Shown here piece by piece: positions 23,105 through 32,756 of a DNA stretch of 64,000 nt. The notes under the pieces were generated by a model. That model had not been told where the DNA came from. It made no database searches and saw only the letters and a program-made list of their open reading frames with translations. The position numbers and the translations under genes are program-made. Position 1 is the first letter of the stretch; every line of letters starts with the position of its first letter. Source of the DNA: Paulinella micropora (taxonomy: Eukaryota; Cercozoa; Imbricatea; Euglyphida; Paulinellidae); assembly GCA_019918135.1 (NCBI GenBank), contig WBZZ01003770.1, positions 25,001-89,000 of the forward strand, written 5' to 3'.

Positions 23105-25308
23105 ATGAACCTCGGCCCCGCCCGCCAGCCGTGGCGCCCGTGGCGCCTCCTTTTGCTAGGCTGGCTGCGGGCCGCCGGCGCCGGGTGCCCGTACCCCGTG
23201 CAGTGCCCGACCCAGGAGGAGGCGTGCCCCTCGGTCGTGTGCACCGGCGGCGCCACGGTGCTCGAGCTTGAAACGGCGGCCCCGCACGACACGTTCGTGT
23301 GGCCCCTGTGGCCGCCCGGCGCGCCGGCGCGCCGCCGCCGCCAGGCCCAGGCCGGGGCCGTCCCGACGTCATTCACGGTCGACTGGGGGGACGGCTCGCC
23401 CCCCACGCCGTGCCTGGACGCCGGCGCCGCGCCGTGCGCGCACACGTACGCCGCTCCCGGTCGGTACACAGTGACGGCGGATCCCGGCGGACGCTACCCT
23501 CTGCGCGGCTGGGCGCTCACACCAGCTTGGCATGCCGCGGCGCCCGCGGGCCTGCGGCTGCGCGCCGTGAGGCGGTGGGGGGAGCTGCGCTTCCACGAGA
23601 CGAGCGGCTACCACCTGTACGCGGCGCCGGGGCTGGCGTACGCGCCCTCGCTGAATTCGCTGGCAGATGCCGGGCTCGTGCGCGTCTGGGACTACAGCTT
23701 CGCCAGCCTCACCACCCCGGTACCGGACCTGAGCTACGGGCTCAACGTGTCGGGCGCCGAGTCGGCGGTCGGCCTGTTCGAGAACTCCACTGGCCTGCCG
23801 GGTCTGCGCGGCACACAAGACTGGAACACGCGCAGCCTACGCAACGCCAGCCGCGCGTTCGCTGGCCTGCCGACGCTGACCGAACTAGACCTGTCGCGCT
23901 GGGATACCGCCGTGCTCGAGGACGTGAGCGAACTGTTTGCGGGCGGCTCGGCGCTCACGTGGACGGGGGTCGGGGGCTGGACGTCGCTGCCGAGCCTGTC
24001 GCGCTTCTCGGGGCTGTTCGCGGGTCTAGGCAGCGACTTCCGGGAAGCGCTCACCGGCTGGTCGACGCCCGCGCTCGCGCCGGGCTCGGCCGACTGCTCG
24101 CGGCTGGCGCGGTACACGGCACTCGGCCAAGCACACTGGCCCGCCGCGTGCTCTCGCTCGCACTTCCTGGCGCTCGTGCGCACGAGCTACCCTAGCGCCG
24201 TCGCCACCCTGACGCTGTCGCCCACGGCCGGCCCGGGCGAGGGCGGCACGTACGGCGTGGACTGGGGGGACGGGTCGGCGCCCGGCTCGTGCGCGCACGC
24301 CAACGACGCCGTCTGCACGCACACGTACGCGGGCGCCGGCGACTACTGGCTGCGCCTGAGCGGCCGCGTGGACGGGCTGTGGTACGTGACCGGCGCGGAC
24401 ATCGTGGACGTGGTGGCGTGGGGCGACGTACAGCTGTACCACCCCGTCGGCAGCACGACGTCGCTCTTCGCCCTCCCCGGCACCGACGCATGGGGCGCGC
24501 TGCGCTACCTGGCGCCGACGGCTGGCTCGCGCGCCCTGTGGGGCGTCGCGCCCGAGTACCTGGTGCTGCAGCAGGAAAACTTCATGGGCGACGCGCGCGA
24601 CTGGGACTGGTCGTGGCTCACGCCCGCCACGCACCCCAACGGCTTCCTCGGCCTGTTTCAAGGCTGCACCAAGTTCAACCAGGACCTCGGCGGCTGGAAC
24701 ACGAACGGCGTTGCTAGCCTCGAGCGCACCTTCTGGAGTGCGCGGGCCTTCAACGGCAGCCTCGAGAGCTGGAACACGAGCCAAGTCACCAGCCTGTTTC
24801 TCACGTTCCGGGACGCCACTGCGTTCAATCGACCGCTCGGTGCCTGGGACGTGGGCAGAGTCACGACCCTGGCAAGTGCTTTCTGGGGTGCGTTGCCTTC
24901 AACCAGCCGCTGGGCGCGTGGAACACCTCGTCCGTCACGAGCCTGTACGGCGCTTTCGAGAGCGCCCGAGCTTTCAACCAAAACCTCAATGGCTGGAACA
25001 CTAGAAAAGTGTCGGACATGAAACGGGCCTTTTACTGCGGGGACTACACGTGCGCCTTCAATCAGCCCCTGGGCGCCTGGAACGTGTCGGCCGCCATGGC
25101 AGCAGGTGGGTTGTACGACATGTTTAACGGCAACTGCGTCTTTGATCAGAATCTCACTGGCTGGAACCTGTTGCTAGGAGGTGCAAGAATATGCACCGGG
25201 ATTTTCCAGGGGAATGGTATCTACTCAGCCGGCATCGGCATCCAGCGGATCAACCTGCCAGCCCTCTGCAACAGTTCCTACGTCCGCGGGTGTGGTAAAG
25301 CCTATTAG
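23105..25308 (+). CDS. Secreted PKD-domain / BspA-repeat protein, copy 1 (interrupted)
   Basis: Starts at ATG 23,105 (MNLGPARQPW) with a hydrophobic signal-like stretch LLLLGWLRAAGAG. Two PKD-like domains follow, each with VDWGDGS and HTY...G.Y: the first near residues 92-125, the second near 383-420. The remainder is made of BspA-type (DUF285) repeats of about 25 residues with FN..L..WNT..V and TAFNRPLGAWDV, running to 25,308. I see no membrane anchor, so a secreted or surface-bound adhesive protein is likely. The last repeats are not in the frame of the rest. A CATAAA poly(A)-like site lies at 25,457-25,462. The paralogue is at 52,585-55,119 on the other strand. Confidence 0.75.
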
Positions 25309-25730
25309 TAATGTTCAGTGGCAGACAGGCGGCGGCGCGCGGACGGTAACAAAGCTGCTCAAGGGGGGATCGCGAGACATACAGGGCGAGCAGGCTCTGC
25401 TCGGTAGAAAAGAAGACAAAAAGAAAGGCGCGTCCGAAGCCTCGTAATGCAGTCTCCATAAAATGTAAGAAAATCTGGTACAGGCCAAGGGCTCAGCACA
25501 GCCAATGTTACGCCGGCGCCCCCAGGGGGGGAGGGGCGCTACCAGACAGCGCCGGATGAGAGCGGACGGGGAGTCTGCGGTCGGCCGGCAGGGGGGGGGG
25601 GGGAGCGCGCTGCCACGTCCCCGTGACCCGGGAGCAGGCCCCCCTCCCCCGGGGGCACGGCCCGTGCCGGCGACCGCATGGCCTCCTCACAAGTCGTCGT
25701 CGGGACCCCCGGGGGCTTTCTCTGGTACTC
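25309..25730. other. Spacer
   Basis: No gene seen. It contains a CATAAA site near 25,457 and a G run at about 25,590-25,601. Confidence 0.6.
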
Positions 25731-25994
25731 ATGCAGGCCGGCGCGGGCGGCGGCCGCACGGCCCGCCGGCACTTAGCGGTCAGGGCGCGGCGCCTGCAAG
25801 CCAGCCTGGAGCCGGACGCCTGGGCCGCGTTGCTCCAGAGCGCCCGTGAGGCCCTGGACTGCGCCGACCCGGCTGCCTGTGAGCACCACTTCTGCTGGCG
25901 GGTGCCCGAAGCGACCAAGGTCCTGCTGCTAGTGTCCCTGCAGCAGGAGGCCGGCCCCGCCCCCCTGGCCCGCTTCCTGCGCCACTGCGCGTAG
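25731..25994 (+). CDS. Small helical protein, unknown
   Basis: An 87-residue ORF from ATG 25,731 to TAG 25,994, followed by ATTAAA at 26,114-26,119. The sequence is mostly helical (RRLQASLEPDAWAALLQSA, KVLLLVSLQQEA) with two Cys and a His in CADPAACEHHFCW, which could bind metal. I do not recognise a family. Support is the in-frame stop, the downstream poly(A)-type site and a non-repetitive protein sequence. Confidence 0.5.
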   Translation: MQAGAGGGRTARRHLAVRARRLQASLEPDAWAALLQSAREALDCADPAACEHHFCWRVPEATKVLLLVSLQQEAGPAPLARFLRHCA

Positions 25995-26312
25995 CCAGGG
26001 AGGGGGGAGGCAGACGGCAGGGGCGAGGTGCAAGGGGGCAGAGGAACAGACAAGAAAGAGGGGGAAGGGGCTTTGGCCCCCCCCCCCCCGCGCGTGCGTA
26101 CGCGCGCTTTGTTATTAAACACTGGGGCTACAGTGACTCCTACCTGCTTTGGGGCTAGCTACTACCGGGTGGCGCCGGCGAATTGTTAAGACCAACAACC
26201 AGCTACCGTGACACGTACACCTTTCTTGGCCGGACAGTCCCCGTGGTATCGGCAAGTTATGAATAGCACACCACGCTCTCCGGTGCCTCTTCGTGCCCAT
26301 GTTTTTTTTAAT
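25995..26312. other. Convergent spacer
   Basis: No gene. It has a C run near 26,078-26,090, ATTAAA (plus) at 26,114-26,119 and ATTAAA (minus) at 26,307-26,312. The minus site touches the stop codon of the helicase gene. Confidence 0.7.
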
Positions 26313-29300
26313 TCAGACTACACTAGCCTCGGCGTTACCGACGACGGGGGCTGTTGTGCTAGGCAAGTCCTGCTCGGTGAGAACCGGGCCCAGACAGCGC
26401 AGCAGGTCCTGGAACGAACGTACTGTCTCGTAGTTGCGGTGGATCAGCTCCAGCACCCCGCTGACGACCATGACCTCTTGCACCGTCTGCCGCCGCTGGC
26501 CGAGGCGGTTCACCCGCGCCAGCTGTTGGCTGCGGGTGGCCTGGTTGCTGAGGTACACGCTGCTGACGGTGGCCCCGCAGCGTGTTAGGGTAAAGCCCTC
26601 GGCGAAGCGCAGGTAACCTACCACCACGTCATAGTCCGGGCACGCGCCCTTCGCCACCAGGCTGTCGGTGAACGTGAGGGGCGCCTGGGCCGACAGCGTG
26701 CACACCAGCAGGCCGGCCGCCGTCAGCAGCGGCACGAGCTCGGCCTGGTGCGCCCGGTCGCGCGCCAGCAGGTACACCTGACACCTGGGCTCCGCTCGCA
26801 CCAGGGCCAGCGTCTCGCGGACGAGCACCGGGGTCACGGCCGCGTAGGCCCGCCGCAGCAGCTCCGGCAGCGGCCCCTTGCGCTCGGCCGGCTGTCCGTC
26901 GCCCTCCGGCGTCCTCACCACCCGCTCCACCACGTGGACGCCGGTCTCGAAGCGGTTGTTCACGCAGCACGCAAAGGCCAGCAGCAGGTTGCGCGGGCCG
27001 ACCGGGAACGGACACACGAGCTGCAGCCACTTGAGCAGGCCAAACAGCGACTTGTTCAGGACCGGGGTGCCGCTGAGCAGGAGCAGGTAGCGCGCGCGCG
27101 CGGCGACTGCCAGCGCGGAGCACGTCCGCTGCGTCGACACCGCCGAGGCGCGGTGGAACTCGTCACAGATGAACACGCTCTCGTGCGCCACTTGCAGCAG
27201 GGCGGGCCAGTGTTCCCGCAGCCGGTCCTCGGGCACCAGGGCTACGTAGCCGGGCAGGGGTGCCTCGTGGCAGCGCACCACGGCCGGCAGCCCGCGCCTC
27301 GTCTTGTTGTAGAGCTGCACCCGGTACACCCCGTCCAGCGCGCTGACGGGCAGGGACCACAGGACGTAGCGCGGCGGCTCCGCGGCCCGGGCCAGCAGGC
27401 TCTGCACCAAGTACAGCGCGATGCGCGACTTGCCGCTGCCGGCGTCCATCTTGAGCAAGTTGCGCTCGGGCCGCTCCAGCAGGGCGGCCAGCGCCTCGGC
27501 CTGGTGCTTGAACGCGGGCTGCGGCTGCTCCTCGCCGAAGCCGGCCCACTCCGCCGCGCGGGCCGTGGCCGGCCGGGCCCGGCGGGCCAGGCAGTCCGCC
27601 AGGCGCTGGCGCACCCAGCGCAGCAGCAGCGCATCGACGACCTCCAGCTTCTGCACGCACGCACTCAGCAGCCAGAGCCGGCCGCGCAGCAGGCCGCCCG
27701 TCTCCAGCAGCAGGCGCGCGGCCGCCGCCGAGTGCGGCGTCAGCAGGTTCCCGTCGGCGCAGCTGCCGTCCCGCAGGACCCGGTGCAGCCTGAGCTCGGT
27801 GCCCTGGAGCCACACCAGGGCCTCCTGCAGCACGGGCGGGCTGCTCTCGGCCCAGATCTCCTCCAGCCGGGCCGCCGTGCCGGGCCCGAGCGGCAGGCGC
27901 AGCCGGGCCTCGCGCACGGCGGACCACGCCCGCTCGCCATCCAACAGGAACTCGAGCTCGCCCAGCCACGCCGCCGGCCCGCCCGTGACCGAGACCCGGC
28001 GCACGTCCGCCAGCCCGTGCGCGGCCGAGGGGGAGCGCAGGGCCCGGGCCTGGCCAGGGGCCACGGTGACGCCGGCCTGCAGCTTGGCCCAGAACCCAGC
28101 GCGGGCGGCCCGCTCCTCTGCCTCGGTCGGGGGCGGCGGGCTGCGCGCGCCGCGGCCCGCCGGCACGGGGACGACGAGGGGCCGCCCGTACGGGTCGCGG
28201 GGGTTGAGGAACACGGCCAGGCGGTGGCCCGGCACGTCCTCGAACTCGTGCTGGCCCACGAGGGCGCTGAGCCACGCGTCCGGCAGCCGCAGGCTGGCCC
28301 AGCCCTCCCCCGCGGCGCGGCGCGTGCGCTGGTGCCGGGCCTGGCCCGTCAGTGAGGCGAGCACAAAGATCTGCGCGTCGCGCACGGCGCGGACAAAGGG
28401 GCGGGCGGGGTCCAGCGCGCGGCCCGGCACACGGCCGTTGGTGCCTGTGACGCGCACAAACAGGCGCTCCAGCGCGTGCGCCAGCGGCCGGGCCCTGTTC
28501 TCGCCGGACACGGGCAGCCACTCACCGCCGCCGGCCTTGGCCGGTAGCAGCAACTGCAGGGTGCTGCAGCAGTGGTGGTCCAGGCAGTGCCAGGGCGGCA
28601 TGGGCCACGGGCTGGCGGGCAGGCAGCGCTCGCGCGTGCGGGGCGGCGGCGCGGACGCCAGGCTGCGCAGGAGTTGGAGGTCGAACGGCAGGCCCCCCAG
28701 CTGGTCCAGCAGGCGCGACACACGCCGCCAGCCGGGCTCGGCCGCCGGGTCGTCGGGTGGCGGGAGCGGGGGGAGGCGGCCCCCGGCGTAGTACACCCAG
28801 GTGCGGTCGGCGCGCAGCCCCTGGACGGCGAAGCCGGCCCAGCGCCGCAGCAGCGCCACCGACGGCTTCCACTCCGGCACCTCGGTGCACAGCAGCGCGT
28901 ACGCGAGCAGCTCCTGCACCACCTCCAGCGGGGCGCTGGCGTCCTCGCAGAGCGTGATGGCCAGGCGCTTGCACAGGGACGTGGGCCCACGGACAAACGC
29001 CTGCAGGTGGGGCACGAGGGAGCCGGGGGAGCGGCCGAGCGCGAGCACGGTGCCGCGGAGCAACGCGGCGTCGGTGGGGTGCGCCGAGCCGTACCTGATC
29101 AGCTTCTGCAGCAGGGACTTGAGGTAGGCGGGGGACAGGTCCTGGAGTGGCACGCCCTCGGGCGCGGCGCGGAATCGTCGGCGGTACAGGCGCCAGCCGC
29201 GGCGGAAAGCGCGGCCGTCGGCGTCGGTGGCGGGCGCTGGGCGGGCCAGGGCACTGCGGTAGTCGTGCTCGGCGCCCAGGACCGCCAGTTCGGGCTCGGC

Positions 29301-29993
29301 CGCCGCCGTGGGCGCGAAGTCGAGGGCCACGGCGGCCCCGAAACCCCGCAGCTCGTAGTAATCCTGGCCCACGCCCAGGGGCACGAGGCCTTGGGCCCGC
29401 ACCTGCGCGGGCGTGAGCGTCGGCCGCGGCGGCAGCTGCTGCCAGCGCGAGGGGAAGAGGGCGAGGGTCTTGTGGCGGGCGTGTTCGCTGCTGCCGGGCT
29501 TGGCGCTGAAGCGGCCGTTGAATTCGGCCTGCGTCAGGCGCTGGCCCAGCAGGCGCGCCCCGGGCTGGTCGACGCGCGTGTGCAGGTCGTTGGTGGCGGC
29601 GCCGAGGTCCAGGAGCTCGACGTGGTGGCCCTGCCCCACGAAGGCCGTGTGGGCTTCCTGCGCCGACTGCCACCAGCCGACGACTTGGTCCACGGACGGC
29701 AGAGCGCGGCGGAGCGCCGGCACGCCGTGGCTGAGCACACGGGCGGCCAGGGCGCGGAGTTCGTCGGGCCCCAGGCCGCGCAGGGCGTGGCTGTCGGGGC
29801 CCTGCGGGGCAGGCGGCGCGGGCGGGCCGAAGTGGACGCGCAGCTTGGCGCCCTTGACGCAGTCGTGGCGGCCGAGGAGGTCGGCGGACCAGCCACCGCC
29901 GCCACGGCCGGGTTCGGGCCAGATGCCCGTCACGTCACAGTACAGCGGGCGCAGGGCGGGGTCGGGGCGGGCCTTCTTGGTGGCAGGCAGCAT
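26313..29993 (-). CDS. Large SNF2-like superfamily 2 helicase
   Basis: A 1,226-residue gene, the largest of the island and open throughout. The likely ATG is at 29,993 (MLPATKKARP); the longer open frame upstream is repeat. The C-terminal third is a superfamily 2 motor. Motif I is MDAGSGKSR at about residue 846, motif II is DEFH (ICDEFHRAS) at about 943, motif III is LLLSGTPV at about 974, and motif VI is QQLARVNRLGQRRQ at about 1,160. The R.G.RRQ ending and DExH box are SNF2/poxvirus-NTPase-like. The N-terminal 800 residues are unrecognised. DNA-dependent ATPases of this type act in viral transcription or chromatin handling, so a transcription role next to the island's Rpb5 is inferred. ATTAAA directly follows the stop. 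Confidence 0.85.
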   Translation of the reverse strand: MLPATKKARPDPALRPLYCDVTGIWPEPGRGGGGWSADLLGRHDCVKGAKLRVHFGPPAPPAPQGPDSHALRGLGPDELRALAARVLSHGVPALRRALPSVDQVVGWWQSAQEAHTAFVGQGHHVELLDLGAATNDLHTRVDQPGARLLGQRLTQAEFNGRFSAKPGSSEHARHKTLALFPSRWQQLPPRPTLTPAQVRAQGLVPLGVGQDYYELRGFGAAVALDFAPTAAAEPELAVLGAEHDYRSALARPAPATDADGRAFRRGWRLYRRRFRAAPEGVPLQDLSPAYLKSLLQKLIRYGSAHPTDAALLRGTVLALGRSPGSLVPHLQAFVRGPTSLCKRLAITLCEDASAPLEVVQELLAYALLCTEVPEWKPSVALLRRWAGFAVQGLRADRTWVYYAGGRLPPLPPPDDPAAEPGWRRVSRLLDQLGGLPFDLQLLRSLASAPPPRTRERCLPASPWPMPPWHCLDHHCCSTLQLLLPAKAGGGEWLPVSGENRARPLAHALERLFVRVTGTNGRVPGRALDPARPFVRAVRDAQIFVLASLTGQARHQRTRRAAGEGWASLRLPDAWLSALVGQHEFEDVPGHRLAVFLNPRDPYGRPLVVPVPAGRGARSPPPPTEAEERAARAGFWAKLQAGVTVAPGQARALRSPSAAHGLADVRRVSVTGGPAAWLGELEFLLDGERAWSAVREARLRLPLGPGTAARLEEIWAESSPPVLQEALVWLQGTELRLHRVLRDGSCADGNLLTPHSAAAARLLLETGGLLRGRLWLLSACVQKLEVVDALLLRWVRQRLADCLARRARPATARAAEWAGFGEEQPQPAFKHQAEALAALLERPERNLLKMDAGSGKSRIALYLVQSLLARAAEPPRYVLWSLPVSALDGVYRVQLYNKTRRGLPAVVRCHEAPLPGYVALVPEDRLREHWPALLQVAHESVFICDEFHRASAVSTQRTCSALAVAARARYLLLLSGTPVLNKSLFGLLKWLQLVCPFPVGPRNLLLAFACCVNNRFETGVHVVERVVRTPEGDGQPAERKGPLPELLRRAYAAVTPVLVRETLALVRAEPRCQVYLLARDRAHQAELVPLLTAAGLLVCTLSAQAPLTFTDSLVAKGACPDYDVVVGYLRFAEGFTLTRCGATVSSVYLSNQATRSQQLARVNRLGQRRQTVQEVMVVSGVLELIHRNYETVRSFQDLLRCLGPVLTEQDLPSTTAPVVGNAEASVV

Positions 29994-30387
29994 CGTGAGC
30001 GACAGGCAGGGGATTCTGGCCTGCAGCAGGACGGCGCCGGTCGTCCTCCCGGGCGCCCCCCCCGGCGCCCCCCCCCCCCCCCCCCCCCCCCGCGTGGGAG
30101 GAGGGGCGGGGGCACGCCGCCCCCCCGCGCGTTCCAGGGGAGGGGGCGGTCGCGCGCGCTCCCCAGTCCGCGCGTGGCACGGGACCGCCGGGCGCGCACG
30201 CCCCCCCCCCCCCAGTCCGCGCGTGGCACGGGACCGCCAGGCGCGCACGCCCCCCCCCCCCCCCCCAGTCCGCGCGTGGCACGGTGGGGGCAGGCTCTTT
30301 CTGATCTGCCATCCATCGACAGAAAAGAAAAAGTACGGAAGAACTAGGTGGTTGCGCTTTTTTCTGAGCTTCTGTTTATCTTTCGAC
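29994..30387. repeat. Divergent spacer with tandem repeats
   Basis: Three copies of an about 50-bp unit (CCCAGTCCGCGCGTGGCACGG then GGGCGCGCACG and a C run) at about 30,160-30,285, after a C run at 30,070-30,091. It separates the helicase from the next plus-strand gene. AACTAGGTGG at 30,342-30,351 resembles the AACTTGGTGG seen at other gene ends. Confidence 0.75.
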
Positions 30388-31044
30388 ATGAGCCTCGCCG
30401 CCCTGGCCACCCGACGACGTGCCCTGCAAGTGTCCGGCCGCACCGCCCGTGCAGCCAAATGTGCCAAGCTGTGGGCCACCGACTCAACTCCGAACCCACC
30501 ACCTGACGACGAAGCCATGACCAGGCTTCAGAACCAATACAAGACTGCCTACCAGCAGTTCCAGCAGGCTAACAAATTGTTTGATGAGGAGCATGAAGCG
30601 CTGTATGAAGTATTTGCAGAGGAGGACTTTGTTTTCTTCTGGCCCTACCTTCTCCCTGCGTCGTCCCACGACCCCCCCTTTCTAAGTATTGCGCCCTGGT
30701 CCACGAACGTTCTGCCGGATAGCCCCGAGGGAGAGTCCGAGATTGCAATCCAGAGATATCTTCGCTGGATTGATTGCTGTACGTCGTGGCAACGGCGAGT
30801 TCTTTATCGCTTGCGAGAGGTATGTGTGAGCCGCTTGATTGCCAAAGCTGGCGAGGCGGAGAGAGAGTTGGCTAAGCTGAAGTATCCCAACGCACCAACT
30901 ACGCTCAGCGCTAGGTCCCTGGATATTCTTATGCACGGTCGCGATTCGGTCCCAGACGAGGTGTACCGTGTCGAGTTGAAAGCTCTACTCCAGCATTTAG
31001 CCGATTGCACGGATGAGTTGGCAACAGCGGAAGGCCGCAAGTGA
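30388..31044 (+). CDS. Unrecognised helical protein, 218 residues
   Basis: ATG 30,388 (MSLAALATRR) to TGA 31,044. The N terminus is basic (ATRRRALQVSGRTARAAK). The middle is a predicted coiled coil (MTRLQNQYKTAYQQFQQ) with an aromatic stretch FVFFWPYLLP. The C terminus is helical with charged residues. Its base composition is less extreme than that of its neighbours, so it may be a later acquisition. Two overlapping AATAAA hexamers at 31,153-31,162 give a clear 3' end. No family recognised. Confidence 0.65.
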   Translation: MSLAALATRRRALQVSGRTARAAKCAKLWATDSTPNPPPDDEAMTRLQNQYKTAYQQFQQANKLFDEEHEALYEVFAEEDFVFFWPYLLPASSHDPPFLSIAPWSTNVLPDSPEGESEIAIQRYLRWIDCCTSWQRRVLYRLREVCVSRLIAKAGEAERELAKLKYPNAPTTLSARSLDILMHGRDSVPDEVYRVELKALLQHLADCTDELATAEGRK

Positions 31045-31719
31045 ACAGACTTGGTGCCACTTCGGCTAGCAAGACTGAGCAGGTGGATCCGCCTGTTCAC
31101 GCACTCTTTCCTCCCCCCTTTCTTGAGGTGCCTTACAAAATCCAGTTCTTCGAATAAATAAACTATAGCCTACGACAGGGCAGGCCACAAAAGCCGGACC
31201 GACCTGCCGCTCTCTCTCTCTCTCTCTCTCGGGCTCTCTCTCTCTCTCTCTCTTGGGCTCTCTGGCTCTCGCCTGGAAAAACGACCGGCCGCGCTACAGT
31301 AATAACTGGTGACAAAAGATGCCTAATGTAGACACGTGTGTTGGACAGATCTACTGTCTATGTTCTTGTTCGGCCGCTCTCAGCTCGCGACCGAGCGTGT
31401 CTATTTGATGGGTGCAGACCTGTGAGGGTTCGTTTAATAAAATCTGGCTTCACGCTAAATGTCCTTCGCGCAAAACCTGCTGCTGCCAAAATCAGCGCTG
31501 TCAGGTATCTGCACACAGCCAGCATGCCCATCGGGTGGCACCAGCCGACGGGTCCTGCCCATCGAGTGGCACCACGGACCCAGGACCAGTCGACCGGTGC
31601 CATCCGACAAATCAGGCTGGCCGACCACCGCCACCGGTTGCAGGGGGCAGGGTGGCCGGTGCCACCCGACAAGTCGGGCTGGTCGGGCGGTGTCACCCAC
31701 CCCCCCCCCCCCCCCCCGC

Positions 31720-32125
31720 GCCCGCGCCCGGCGTTTACCGGCAGGTTCCCGGGGACCGGGCGTGGACGGGGACGACCCCTCCCCCTGGTCGCCGCTCGCG
31801 GGCACTACTTGGACCCCCGGGGTGCTCCACCCGGCGCCCGGGGGGTTGGCAACCCCACCCCCCTCTCCGCCCGCGCCCGGCGTCTACCGGCAGGTTCCCG
31901 GGGACCGGGCGTGGACGGGGACGACCCCCCCCCCCCCCTCCCTGGCCGCCGCTCGCGGGCACTACTTGGACCCCCGGGGTGCTCCACCCAGCGCCCGGGG
32001 GGTTGGCGACCCCACCCCCCTCTCCGCCCGCGCCCGGCGTCTACCGGCAGGTTCCCGGGGACCGGGCGTGGACGGGGACGACCCCCCCCTGGCCGCCGCT
32101 CGCGGGCACTACTTGGACCCCCGCC
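31720..32125. repeat. Three tandem copies of an about 150-bp repeat
   Basis: Each unit contains CCGGCAGGTTCCCGGGGACC, GCGTGGACGGGGACGACC, then CCGCTCGCGGGCACTACTTG and CGCCCGGGGGGTTGG. The copies are nearly identical, and the third is shorter. Confidence 0.9.
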
Positions 32126-32289
32126 CCCCCCCCCCCCCCCCCCGGTGCGAGCGGTCGGCGGCAACCCCTCCCCGGGGGTCAGGGGGGGTTCCCCCCTCCC
32201 CTCTCCCCAAGGGAGTGCAAGTGACCCCAGGGGGGGGGGGGGGCGCGGAAACCTCCCCCTCCCCGAGCGTGAACATGGATCTATCCCCC

Positions 32290-32640
32290 CTGGTCCCTCT
32301 CGAGAGTGAAGACGACCCCCCTCTGTTCCCAGTCTCGAGAGTGAAGACGACCCCCTGCTCCCAGTCTCGAGAGTGAAGACGACCCCCCCTCTGCTCTCAA
32401 TCTCGAGAGTGAAGACGGCCCCCCCCCCCTTCTTGCCTCTCTCGAGAGTGAAGACGACCCCCCCCTGCCTGGAGGTGAGGCTGCTGCCTACCCTTTTGCC
32501 TCGTCCGGTCCACCGCGAGGCTCCTGCCACCCTCACCATTCTACGTCACTGCTAACACATGACCGCTGGGGAACTAGCCCCCCTGACACAAACTGTGCAC
32601 CGGCGTGCCGGGGCCTATGTCAGTCCGGAGAGAGACGGAC
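32290..32640. repeat. CTCGAGAGTGAAGAC repeat module, left copy
   Basis: Five units of CTCGAGAGTGAAGAC separated by C-rich linkers, followed by TGGAGGTGAGGCTGCTG, GGTCCACCGCGAGG and CTAACACATGACCGCT. The same order, more diverged, recurs at about 35,370-35,720, on the other side of the RING gene. Confidence 0.85.
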
Positions 32641-32756
32641 AGGTCGTAGTCTAGCCTTCCGGCAGGAGGCCGCTCGGACGTTTTTATTTTATTGCTCCAA
32701 AAACGGGCTGACCACTTTTTTCTCTTCCTCTCTCTCCTGGTCCTGGGTAGGAGCCC

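Larger units (their letters stand above)
31045..32756. repeat. Long spacer of tandem repeats and microsatellites
   Basis: No gene is supported. In order it holds the poly(A) site of the previous gene, CT microsatellites at about 31,210-31,255, short GGTGCCA(C/T)CCGACAA(A/G)TC-type repeats at 31,530-31,690, three copies of a long repeat (next entry), C and G runs, five copies of CTCGAGAGTGAAGAC at about 32,298-32,470, and AATAAA signals (minus strand) at 32,683-32,693. Confidence 0.75.

Noticed and set aside
26748-28355. 535-codon plus-strand ORF opposite the helicase gene
   Set aside because: It is the shadow of the minus-strand helicase; the helicase motifs lie on the other strand.
28572-30347. 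591-codon plus-strand ORF opposite the helicase N-terminal half
   Set aside because: Antisense shadow of a GC-rich gene, with Gly/Arg/Val-rich composition and no domain.
31338-32376. Overlapping Pro/Gly/Arg-rich ORFs in the long spacer
   Set aside because: They are translations of the tandem 150-bp repeat and C runs and have no ordinary protein sequence.
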